From Dokdonia sp. Hel_I_53 (lineage in GTDB: Bacteria; Bacteroidota; Bacteroidia; Flavobacteriales; Flavobacteriaceae): a DNA stretch of 64,000 bases. Below, in pieces: positions 36,217 to 43,057 of this stretch. Below the pieces are notes generated by a model. That model was not told where the DNA came from, did no database searches, and saw only the letters and a list, made by a program, of their open reading frames with translations. Numbering within the stretch: the first letter of the stretch is position 1; each line of letters opens with the position of its first letter. Made by a program: the position numbers and the translations under genes. Location of the stretch: contig NZ_VISL01000001.1 in NCBI RefSeq assembly GCF_007827465.1, forward strand, positions 1,879,001 through 1,943,000, read 5' to 3'.

Positions 36217-36309
36217 TTACTTGGTTGTTTTATAAGCAATCTCATTAATGTACTTTGTCGCGGTGGCCTTCCTAATATTGGTAAAGATTCCAAATTTTAG
36301 TATCTTTAC
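36217..36309 (-). pseudogene. Possible 3' remnant of a lost gene
   Basis: A 30-codon open frame ending in TAA just before the terminator at 36154-36190. It contains IRKATATKYINEIAYK, which resembles the C-terminal winged-helix of Fic-type proteins (xSRxTATKYLNEL). There is no start codon and a stop lies directly upstream. It is short enough that chance resemblance is possible. Confidence 0.25.
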
Positions 36310-36425
36310 TCAATATTGGGCTAAATTGGGTTTTATACTCGGTTAAACTTTAGTTTCAAATTTAAGATGCTGCAACTTACAAAAGGTTGCGTGTATTTAA
36401 ATAGAAATGTTGTTAAAAAGTATTC

Positions 36426-36441
36426 CGCTTTCGCGAAAGCG
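36426..36441. repeat. Palindromic repeat copy 11, upstream of recA
   Basis: Exact copy extended by C and G to an 18-bp palindrome. It sits just upstream of the presumed recA promoter. Confidence 0.95.
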
Positions 36442-36468
36442 GATCTTGTCCACACCTTTATTTAAACT

Positions 36469-36476
36469 TATTTTTA
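36469..36476 (+). promoter_or_regulatory. Candidate -7 element for recA
   Basis: TATTTTTA with TTG at 36446-36448 about 20 bases upstream. The predicted start near 36482 gives a 22-nt leader to the ATG at 36504. No LexA-type box is recognised. Confidence 0.4.
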
Positions 36477-36503
36477 CATTACAAATAAATGAAAAAAGAC
36501 GAT

Positions 36504-37511
36504 ATGAGCAGTGAAAAAGAGGCAAAATTAAAAGCACTAAAACTTACACTTGATAAGTTAGACAAAACTTACGGAAAGGGTGCTGTTATGAAAATGGGAG
36601 ACCAAGCTATAGTTGATGTAGAGTCTATACCAACTGGTTCTTTAGGTCTTGATGTTGCCTTAGGTGTAGGGGGCTATCCTCGTGGCCGTGTCATTGAAAT
36701 TTATGGCCCAGAATCTTCTGGTAAAACAACCTTAACCTTACATGCAATCGCCGAAGCTCAAAAAGCAGGTGGTATTGCTGCTTTTATTGATGCAGAGCAT
36801 GCTTTTGATCGCTTTTATGCAGAAAAATTAGGAGTTGATATTGATAACCTTATCATCTCTCAACCAGATAATGGAGAGCAAGCACTAGAAATAGCAGATA
36901 ATCTGATCCGATCTGGAGCTATTGATATTGTTGTCATTGACTCCGTTGCCGCGCTAACTCCAAAAAGTGAGATTGAAGGAGAAATGGGAGATTCAAAAAT
37001 GGGTCTTCACGCGAGGTTGATGTCTCAAGCACTTCGTAAACTTACTGGCTCTATAAGTAAGACTAATTGTACAGTGATATTTATCAATCAACTTCGTGAG
37101 AAAATAGGTGTTATGTTTGGTAATCCTGAAACAACTACTGGAGGTAATGCATTAAAATTTTATGCATCTGTTCGTTTAGATATACGCCGCTCTACTCAGA
37201 TAAAAGATAGTAACGCTAACGTATTAGGAAATAAAACTCGCGTTAAGATTGTAAAAAATAAAGTAGCACCTCCGTTTAGAACTGCAGAGTTTGATATCAT
37301 GTATGGAGAAGGGGTTTCTAAAGTAGGAGAGATTATAGATATTGGAGTTAATTATGAAATTATAAGGAAGGCAGGTTCTTGGTTTAGTTATGAAGACACA
37401 AAATTAGGTCAAGGTCGTGATGCAGTAAAAGCATTATTATTAGATAATCCTGATCTTATGGATGAGCTTGAGACTAAAATTCATGAAGCTATAAAATTAT
37501 CTTCAGAATAA
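36504..37511 (+). CDS. recA: Recombinase A
   Basis: Homologous recombination and SOS co-protease, 335 residues from this ATG. Walker A is GPESSGKTT, Walker [10 protein letters not shown]; loops L1/L2 are visible ([49 protein letters not shown]). The frame opens 15 bases earlier (ATG 36489, MKKDD), but flavobacterial RecA proteins start [12 protein letters not shown] and the -7-like box leaves only ~7 nt before 36489. I therefore prefer 36504. A terminator follows the stop. Confidence 0.98.
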   Translation: MSSEKEAKLKALKLTLDKLDKTYGKGAVMKMGDQAIVDVESIPTGSLGLDVALGVGGYPRGRVIEIYGPESSGKTTLTLHAIAEAQKAGGIAAFIDAEHAFDRFYAEKLGVDIDNLIISQPDNGEQALEIADNLIRSGAIDIVVIDSVAALTPKSEIEGEMGDSKMGLHARLMSQALRKLTGSISKTNCTVIFINQLREKIGVMFGNPETTTGGNALKFYASVRLDIRRSTQIKDSNANVLGNKTRVKIVKNKVAPPFRTAEFDIMYGEGVSKVGEIIDIGVNYEIIRKAGSWFSYEDTKLGQGRDAVKALLLDNPDLMDELETKIHEAIKLSSE

Positions 37512-37532
37512 GTTTATCTGATAGTTTACACA

Positions 37533-37563
37533 TAAAAGCCTCCTATTTAAGGAGGTTTTTTAT
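37533..37563 (+). terminator. recA terminator
   Basis: CCTCCT-ATTTA-AGGAGG followed by six T, 28 bp after the recA stop. Confidence 0.9.
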
Positions 37564-37671
37564 TTTAATATATCCATACGCAACCTTTTAAAAGAATTGC
37601 ATCTACAAAGTGTAAAGACATAAAAAAATTACCTATACGAGTAAATATTCTATAATCGATACCATAAAATG

Positions 37672-37683
37672 CTCTTTAAAGAG
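37672..37683. promoter_or_regulatory. 12-bp palindrome upstream of the sigma factor gene
   Basis: CTCTTTAAAGAG, perfect. It lies 54 bp before the sigma factor start and 13 bp before the larger inverted repeat. It is a possible operator half, but the sequence is simple. Confidence 0.35.
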
Positions 37684-37696
37684 TTTTAGAGGTATC

Positions 37697-37720
37697 TGTT
37701 CTTATCTTGCCATAAGAACA
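37697..37720. promoter_or_regulatory. Perfect inverted repeat in the sigma factor leader
   Basis: TGTTCTTAT-CTTGCC-ATAAGAACA, 9-bp arms with a 6-base loop, ending 16 bp before the TTG start. It could be a dimeric regulator site or an RNA hairpin adjoining the ribosome-binding region, and either would control the gene. Confidence 0.55.
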
Positions 37721-37736
37721 TAAAAAAGTTAAGTAG

Positions 37737-38282
37737 TTGAGTCAAAAGCAACTCATAAAGAATTGTAAAAAGAAGCTACCAAATGCACAAGCAGAATTGT
37801 ACACCCGCTATGGAAGTGTGTTATTTTCTATATGCTTGAAGTATGCTCCTAACTATATGGAGGCAGAAGATATTCTGCAAGATGCTTTTATGACCATTTT
37901 TGACAAAATAGAGCAATATAAAAATAAAGGTTCTTTTGAAGGCTGGCTCAAGCGCATAGCAATCAATACTGCCTTACAGAGATACCGTAAGCCTGCTGTT
38001 TTTAGTCTGGTAAATGAGGAAAATTTAAATGTCGTTGAGGTAGAAGTAGATGAGGAAAGTGTTCCTCTAAATTTTTTACTCAAAATTATACAAGAATTGC
38101 CAGATAGATATAGAATGGTATTTAACCTCTATGTACTTGATGGATATTCACATAAAGAAGTTGCAGGATTATTAAATATATCGCAAGGAACATCTAAGTC
38201 AAACCTTGCAAGAGCTAGAGTAATATTAAAAGAAAAGATCGAGAGGAGCCAGCACAGCCCCCTAAGCAAATCTCAGATGTAA
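37737..38282 (+). CDS. ECF-type RNA polymerase sigma factor
   Basis: 181 residues, starting at TTG (no upstream ATG). Region 2 is ELYTRYGSVLFSICLKYAPNYMEAEDILQDAFMTIFDKIEQYKNKGSFEGWLKRIAINTAL; region 4 is ELPDRYRMVFNLYVLDGYSHKEVAGLLNISQGTSKSNLARARVIL. This is a sigma-70 group IV (ECF) factor of the Bacteroidota type. The next gene starts 2 bp after its stop and carries the presumed anti-sigma head, so the pair forms a signalling unit. The leader has two inverted repeats. The signal and target genes are unknown. Confidence 0.93.
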   Translation: MSQKQLIKNCKKKLPNAQAELYTRYGSVLFSICLKYAPNYMEAEDILQDAFMTIFDKIEQYKNKGSFEGWLKRIAINTALQRYRKPAVFSLVNEENLNVVEVEVDEESVPLNFLLKIIQELPDRYRMVFNLYVLDGYSHKEVAGLLNISQGTSKSNLARARVILKEKIERSQHSPLSKSQM

Positions 38283-38283
38283 T

Positions 38284-39708
38284 ATGGAAGAAAATAAAAA
38301 CATAGATAGACTTTTTCAAGAGAAGTTTAAAGATTTTGAAGCATACCCTAGTGATCGTGTATGGAATAAAATTGCTGCGAGGCAGAAGAAAAAAACTTCT
38401 AGAAAAGTAATTCCACTTTGGTGGAAGCTTGGAGGTATCGCTGCTGGTGTTGCCTTCTTATTAGGTTTAGGAAGCATTTTATTATCACCCGCAATATCTA
38501 ATTCTCCTTTATTAGTAAATGAACAGCCTAATGAAAATCAAAAATCTATTATAGATAACGCTCCTCTTGATAAAAAACCACAAAAGAAAAACAATCCTTC
38601 TCATCTTATACCTGCTATAGAAGTGGTTAATAATTCTGACAAATCTAAACATCAAGGGAATACTACAGATAAAGCAACTATTCAGGAAAATGTTTCCTCG
38701 AGTATTAAATCAACATTTCTTCTTAATAAAAATAGATCGCTAGAATCAAAAACTAATAAAAGTTCTGTCGAAGAAAAAAATGCGTACACTACAGCTTCTG
38801 TAACGACAGACACTTTAAAAAACATTCAAGAACGTTCTGTTAAATCAAATATTAGTAATGTAGATCCCTTTCTTAGTTCAACTACAACGGTGACTTCAAT
38901 AAATACGATAGATAATAAAAAAGATCTCACAGTAGAAGCTCAAAAAATTAAGGAAAAACAAAATGCAGAGGCCTTGGTTCAGGAACAAAACATACCTGGT
39001 ACAAATAAATGGAATGTTGGAGCTATTGCAGCACCTGTTTACTATGGAGACTTTGGTGGTTCTGGTTTAGATAAGCAATTTGAGGATAATAGCAAGTCTG
39101 GTGATGTAAATTTTAGCTACGGAGTACAGGTGAGTTACGCTGTCTCACCTAAAATTAAAGTAAGAACAGGAGTAAGCTCCTTAGATCTAAGTTATACGAC
39201 AAATGAAATCTCTTATAGTACCAGCGGGCAAGGAAGATCTTTACAAAGTGTAAACTACAAAGATGATGTAGCTACACTAATAATATCTGATAATAGCAGC
39301 GGTAATTTTATTGAAAATTTTGCTCCACAACGAGTGGGCAGCACTTCAAGTGGCGCTCTTGAGCAACGATTAAGTTATTTAGAAATCCCCATGGAAGCCG
39401 TTTATACCATTTCAGAAAAGCGCGTAGGAATATCACTTGTAGGAGGAGTAAGCACATTATTTCTTAATGATAACCGTGTGATTCTATCTTCTAAAGAACT
39501 CACTACAAATCTTGGCACCTCAAAAAATGCCAATGAACTTAGCTTTAGCACAAATATTGGCCTAGGATTGGATTATAAAATGTCAGATAAATTACAAATT
39601 AATTTAGAGCCTTCTTTTAAATATCAACTCAATGCTTTTGATAAGAATGCTGTAGACTTTAACCCTTATTATTTAGGTATATATACTGGATTAAGTTATA
39701 AATTTTAA
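38284..39708 (+). CDS. Anti-sigma-like head fused through a membrane helix to an outer-membrane beta-barrel
   Basis: 474 residues. Residues 1-44 are a soluble, basic N-terminal head (DRLFQEKFKDFEAYPSDRVWNKIAARQKKK) typical of short anti-sigma-like proteins encoded beside ECF factors. Residues ~45-67 are one transmembrane helix (LWWKLGGIAAGVAFLLGLGSILL). Residues ~70-240 are a Ser/Asn/Lys-rich linker. Residues ~241-474 alternate polar and hydrophobic positions like an 8-10-strand barrel and end in ...GLSYKF, with the C-terminal Phe used by the BAM complex. Read literally, the chain spans from the cytoplasm to the outer membrane. The barrel may instead be periplasmic or misassigned. Confidence 0.8.
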   Translation: MEENKNIDRLFQEKFKDFEAYPSDRVWNKIAARQKKKTSRKVIPLWWKLGGIAAGVAFLLGLGSILLSPAISNSPLLVNEQPNENQKSIIDNAPLDKKPQKKNNPSHLIPAIEVVNNSDKSKHQGNTTDKATIQENVSSSIKSTFLLNKNRSLESKTNKSSVEEKNAYTTASVTTDTLKNIQERSVKSNISNVDPFLSSTTTVTSINTIDNKKDLTVEAQKIKEKQNAEALVQEQNIPGTNKWNVGAIAAPVYYGDFGGSGLDKQFEDNSKSGDVNFSYGVQVSYAVSPKIKVRTGVSSLDLSYTTNEISYSTSGQGRSLQSVNYKDDVATLIISDNSSGNFIENFAPQRVGSTSSGALEQRLSYLEIPMEAVYTISEKRVGISLVGGVSTLFLNDNRVILSSKELTTNLGTSKNANELSFSTNIGLGLDYKMSDKLQINLEPSFKYQLNAFDKNAVDFNPYYLGIYTGLSYKF

Positions 39709-39762
39709 AAAACATATACTCGATAAAAAGAGTAAATCCTTTTTTTTAGTTGGTTAGGTATT

Positions 39763-39778
39763 CGTTGTTTTAACAACG
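39763..39778. repeat. Hairpin palindrome after the barrel gene
   Basis: CGTTGTT-TT-AACAACG, 7-bp arms. It lies between the gene end and the terminator, with no U-tract of its own. Confidence 0.6.
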
Positions 39779-39788
39779 ATAACTACAG

Positions 39789-39819
39789 AAGGCTCCGCTG
39801 GTTACGGAGCCTTTTTTTT
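39789..39819 (+). terminator. Intrinsic terminator of the sigma factor operon
   Basis: AAGGCTCCG and CGGAGCCTT, 9-bp arms, followed by eight T. Confidence 0.92.
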
Positions 39820-39845
39820 AAAATCTTTTCTAAAAATTCTATTTA

Positions 39846-39861
39846 CGCTTTCGCGAAAGCG
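39846..39861. repeat. Palindromic repeat copy 12, intergenic
   Basis: Exact copy, extended by TTA and TAA on the two sides. It lies 16 bp beyond the plsC stop. Confidence 0.95.
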
Positions 39862-39876
39862 TAATTCTAAAAACAG

Positions 39877-40614
39877 TTAGACATGCTTTTCCAATGCCGT
39901 GAGAATAACTTTTCGCGTCTCTTCTCTTAATTCCATTTTATTTACTTGAGACATCCCAGCAGTCGGAATAAAGGTGTGGACTCTCGCGCGCAATTTACCA
40001 GGACCTCCTTCTAAAAATGAATAAGGAAAGCGCTTTTTATTATCGTAAAATGTGATAGGCACAATAGGTAACTGGTGGTCAATGGCAAGTCTAAAAGCAC
40101 CATCCTTAAAAGAGTCTAATATAAGGGAAGTATCATCTGGAACGCCACCTTCTGGAAAAATACAAATACTGAATCCCTGATTTAATCTACGCTGAGCTTG
40201 GTCAAAAACTGCTTTTCTACTCCTTGCATTTCCTCGGTCTACAAGAATACACGTACGCTTATAAAAAAATCCGAAAAGTGGAATTTTTGCAAGCTCTGCT
40301 TTACCAACAAATACAAATGGATTTTTAGCAAGATGTAGCATCAATAAAATGTCTAGCATAGAGGTGTGGTTAGACACCAACATGTAACTTTTATTTCTTA
40401 CAAACTTTTCTTCTCGCTTTATAAGCGGTACAAAGCCCATTAAAAGCATAATCGTACGTGCCCAGATTTGAGCGAGCCTAAAGAAAACGCCATACCAAGT
40501 TTCCTTTAGAATACTTATAATAAGTAATGGAGACAAAATTAGAATAACGACTAGCATGAGGAAGTAAAACCATACTTTCCAAATTGCAGTAAAAATTTTA
40601 TTTAGAATTTCCAT
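39877..40614 (-). CDS. plsC: 1-acyl-sn-glycerol-3-phosphate acyltransferase
   Basis: Converts lysophosphatidate to phosphatidate in phospholipid synthesis; inner-membrane enzyme, 245 residues. There is an N-terminal hydrophobic segment (VWFYFLMLVVILILSPLLIISIL), the catalytic NHTSMLD (H-x4-D) and the substrate motif FPEGGVPDD. The candidate -7 box (40620-40627) ends almost at the ATG, so the mRNA may be leaderless. Divergent from trpS. Confidence 0.93.
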   Translation of the reverse strand: MEILNKIFTAIWKVWFYFLMLVVILILSPLLIISILKETWYGVFFRLAQIWARTIMLLMGFVPLIKREEKFVRNKSYMLVSNHTSMLDILLMLHLAKNPFVFVGKAELAKIPLFGFFYKRTCILVDRGNARSRKAVFDQAQRRLNQGFSICIFPEGGVPDDTSLILDSFKDGAFRLAIDHQLPIVPITFYDNKKRFPYSFLEGGPGKLRARVHTFIPTAGMSQVNKMELREETRKVILTALEKHV

Positions 40615-40619
40615 CGAGC

Positions 40620-40627
40620 CAAAAATA
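40620..40627 (-). promoter_or_regulatory. plsC -7 element abutting the start codon
   Basis: Minus strand TATTTTTG, ending 5 bases before the ATG at 40614. The predicted transcription start falls at or within one base of the A of ATG. Confidence 0.45.
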
Positions 40628-40660
40628 CCAAATTGTCACTAGCCAATAGACAGAAAAAGC

Positions 40661-40668
40661 TAACTTTG
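40661..40668 (+). promoter_or_regulatory. trpS -7 element
   Basis: TAACTTTG, a perfect TAnnTTTG, 17 bp before the ATG. The leader would be only about 10 nt. TTG at 40633-40635 is a little far to be a -33 element. Confidence 0.5.
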
Positions 40669-40684
40669 CTTTTTACTCAATTTT

Positions 40685-41656
40685 ATGTCAAGAATACTTA
40701 CTGGTGTCCAAAGTACAGGCACACCTCATCTCGGAAATTTATTAGGTGCTATTATTCCTGCTATCAAAATGGCAAATGACCCTTCAAATGAGTCATTTCT
40801 TTTCATAGCAGATATGCACTCACTTACACAAATAAAAGACGGATCACAACTGCGTCATAATACGTATAGTACCGCTGCCACTTGGCTCGCCTTTGGTCTC
40901 GACATCAACAAAACAGTTTTTTATAGACAAAGCGATGTGCCACAAACAGCAGAATTGACATGGTACTTGAGTTGCTTTTTTCCATACCAGCGACTTACAC
41001 TTGCGCACAGTTTTAAAGACAAAGCAGATAGACTTGAAGATGTAAATGCTGGTTTATTTACCTATCCTATGCTTATGGCGGCAGATATTCTTCTATACGA
41101 TGCAGAGATTGTACCTGTAGGTAAAGATCAAGCACAACATATTGAGATGACGCGTGATGTAGCAAGTCGTTTTCATGCTGCTACAAAAACTGAAGTTTTT
41201 GTTCTTCCAGAAGCAAGCCATAACGAGGAGACGATGTATATTCCTGGAACAGACGGTGCAAAAATGTCTAAATCTAAAGGCAATATTATTGACATCTTCC
41301 TTCCTGATAAAAAACTACGTAAACAAATTATGGGGATTAAAACTGACAGCACTCCAATGGAAGAACCTATGGAAACAGAAGGCTGTAATGTATTTAACCT
41401 CTATAAATTGCTAGCGACTCCAGAACAAGTAGAACGCTTACGCGAAAATTATAAGAGAACAGACTTTGGTTATGGTCACGCAAAGCAAGCAGTTTACGAG
41501 GTAATTATAGACACCTATGCTGAAGAAAGGAAAATGTATAGTTATTATATGGAAAACCTAGACCAAATAGACGCTGCACTCAAGATAGGGGCAGAAAAAG
41601 CTGGAAAAGTAGCAGATGAAGTTTTGGGAAGAGTAAGAAAAGTTGTTGGCTATTAG
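40685..41656 (+). CDS. trpS: Tryptophanyl-tRNA synthetase
   Basis: Class I synthetase charging tRNA(Trp), 323 residues. The HIGH-type motif reads TGTPHLGNLLGA and the KMSKS motif is KMSKSKGN; MAADILLYDAEIVPVGKDQAQH is the tryptophan-site block. It stands alone with its own promoter and a small membrane peptide gene downstream. Confidence 0.97.
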   Translation: MSRILTGVQSTGTPHLGNLLGAIIPAIKMANDPSNESFLFIADMHSLTQIKDGSQLRHNTYSTAATWLAFGLDINKTVFYRQSDVPQTAELTWYLSCFFPYQRLTLAHSFKDKADRLEDVNAGLFTYPMLMAADILLYDAEIVPVGKDQAQHIEMTRDVASRFHAATKTEVFVLPEASHNEETMYIPGTDGAKMSKSKGNIIDIFLPDKKLRKQIMGIKTDSTPMEEPMETEGCNVFNLYKLLATPEQVERLRENYKRTDFGYGHAKQAVYEVIIDTYAEERKMYSYYMENLDQIDAALKIGAEKAGKVADEVLGRVRKVVGY

Positions 41657-41687
41657 CCGAAATTTTTAATTGTTTAAATAAAGTAAT

Positions 41688-41789
41688 ATGGATTTTTTAA
41701 ACTTTTTAAGTGGTAACGGACTTTTCCTCATTCTAGGATTGGTTTTGATTATCGTAGTTTTGTATAATAAATTTAGGAGAAGACGCTAG
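41688..41789 (+). CDS. Small single-helix membrane protein, 33 residues
   Basis: ATG at 41688, stop TAG at 41787. The peptide starts MDFLNFLSGNGLFLILGLV, has one hydrophobic helix (LFLILGLVLIIVVLY) and a basic end (NKFRRRR), giving an N-out/C-in topology by the positive-inside rule. An AAAGTAA-type AT-rich leader precedes it. The clean helix and charge pattern make chance unlikely; the function is unknown. Confidence 0.6.
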   Translation: MDFLNFLSGNGLFLILGLVLIIVVLYNKFRRRR

Positions 41790-41801
41790 TTGAGGTGTTA
41801 C

Positions 41802-41817
41802 CTTTTTCGCGAAAGCG
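41802..41817. repeat. Degenerate palindromic repeat upstream of queD
   Basis: CTTTTTCGCGAAAGCG, two mismatches to the 16-bp form in the left arm. It lies in the leader 20 bp before the queD ATG. Confidence 0.65.
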
Positions 41818-41836
41818 GAAAACAAGAAGAATCAGT

Positions 41837-42286
41837 ATGTCAAAAATTCGTATTACAAAACAATTCACTTTTGAAACAGGTCACGCTTTATATGGCTACG
41901 ATGGGAAGTGTCGCAATGTACACGGCCATAGTTATAAATTAAGTGTCACAGTAATAGGTGAGCCTATCTCAGATTCATCACACGTGAAATACGGGATGGT
42001 GATTGATTTCTCTGACCTTAAGAAAATTGTCAATAGAGAGATTGTTGACGTTTTTGACCATGCAACTGTTTTTAACAAAAACACGCCTCACGTAGAGCTG
42101 GCAAAAGAACTTTCTGATCGTGGTCACTCAGTACTTCTCGTAGATTACCAGCCTACCAGTGAAATGATGGTCATAGATTTTGCCGCAAAAATCAAATCGC
42201 TTTTACCTAAAAATATTAAACTTCACTCACTACGCCTTCAAGAAACTGCCACTAGCTATGCAGAGTGGTTTGCAAGCGATAATTAA
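41837..42286 (+). CDS. queD: 6-carboxy-tetrahydropterin synthase (QueD/PTPS family)
   Basis: 149 residues from the ATG at 41837. Zinc histidines are in FETGHALYGY and NVHGHSYKL; the catalytic cysteine is in YDGKCRNVHGH; a conserved glutamate lies in SLRLQETATSYAEW. The family makes 6-carboxytetrahydropterin for queuosine or pyruvoyl-tetrahydropterin; the queuosine role is the likelier one. The upstream open 14 codons (from 41795) read through the degenerate palindrome and are probably not translated. lpxH starts 3 bp after its stop. Confidence 0.9.
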   Translation: MSKIRITKQFTFETGHALYGYDGKCRNVHGHSYKLSVTVIGEPISDSSHVKYGMVIDFSDLKKIVNREIVDVFDHATVFNKNTPHVELAKELSDRGHSVLLVDYQPTSEMMVIDFAAKIKSLLPKNIKLHSLRLQETATSYAEWFASDN

Positions 42287-42289
42287 TCT

Positions 42290-43057
42290 ATGAAAATTAA
42301 TCTTCCTCAAGGAAAAAAAATCTATTTCTCAAGTGACAACCACTTGGGTGCTCCCACTATGGAAGAGAGCAGGCCTAGAGAACGTAAGTTTTTGAGGTGG
42401 CTAGAAATGGCACGTAAAGATGCACAAGCTATTTTCTTAATGGGAGATTTGTTTGACTTTTGGTTTGAGTATCGCACCGTAGTCCCAAAAGGGTTTGTAC
42501 GCACTTTAGGTAAACTAGCTGAGATGCGAGATGAGGGAATTGAAATATACTTTTTTGTAGGGAATCACGACTTATGGATGAATGGTTATTTTGAGGACGA
42601 GCTTGGCATTTCAGTTTTTCATGACCCAGAAGTTTTTCAAATCAATGATAAAAAGTTTTTTTTAGGTCATGGTGATGGGTTAGGACCTGGTGATAAGGGC
42701 TACAAACGAATGAAAAAAATCTTTCGAGGTAAGTTTTTTCAGTGGCTTTTTAGATGGGGGCATCCAGATATTGGGATGAGAATCGCACAGTATTTTTCGG
42801 TTAAAAACAAGCTTATTTCTGGAGATGATGATCATATTTTCTTGGGAGAAGAAAACGAATGGCTTGCTACCTATGCAAAGCGTAAATTAGAGACAGAACA
42901 CTATGATTATTTTGTGTTTGGACACAGGCACTTACCTATGAATATCAAAGTAGGAGAAAATTCTACCTATCATAATCTGGGAGATTGGATTTCCCACTAC
43001 ACCTATGGGGTTTATGATGAAAAAGTTGGTTTCGAAATTAAAGAGTTTCACTCTTAA
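42290..43057 (+). CDS. lpxH: UDP-2,3-diacylglucosamine diphosphatase
   Basis: Cleaves UDP-2,3-diacylglucosamine to lipid X in lipid A synthesis. It has 255 residues of the calcineurin-like phosphoesterase fold, with metal motifs FSSDNHLGA, GDLFDFWFEY, GNHD, GHGDGLGPGD and GHRH. It is linked to queD (3-bp gap) and its end overlaps the convergent recJ end by 20 bp. Confidence 0.93.
   Translation: MKINLPQGKKIYFSSDNHLGAPTMEESRPRERKFLRWLEMARKDAQAIFLMGDLFDFWFEYRTVVPKGFVRTLGKLAEMRDEGIEIYFFVGNHDLWMNGYFEDELGISVFHDPEVFQINDKKFFLGHGDGLGPGDKGYKRMKKIFRGKFFQWLFRWGHPDIGMRIAQYFSVKNKLISGDDDHIFLGEENEWLATYAKRKLETEHYDYFVFGHRHLPMNIKVGENSTYHNLGDWISHYTYGVYDEKVGFEIKEFHS

Larger units (their letters stand above)
36020..36488. 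other. Divergent trhO-recA intergenic region, 469 bp
   Basis: It contains the trhO promoter (36052-36084), an unexpected strong terminator (36154-36190), a possible gene remnant on the minus strand (36217-36309), a palindrome copy (36426-36441) and a recA -7-like box (36469-36476). I see no intact gene. Confidence 0.75.

Noticed and set aside
41434..41449. CGCTTACGCGAAAATT in trpS and GTTTCGCGAGTT near 55518 as repeat copies
   Set aside because: Only half the core is kept and the residues encoded are normal for the proteins.
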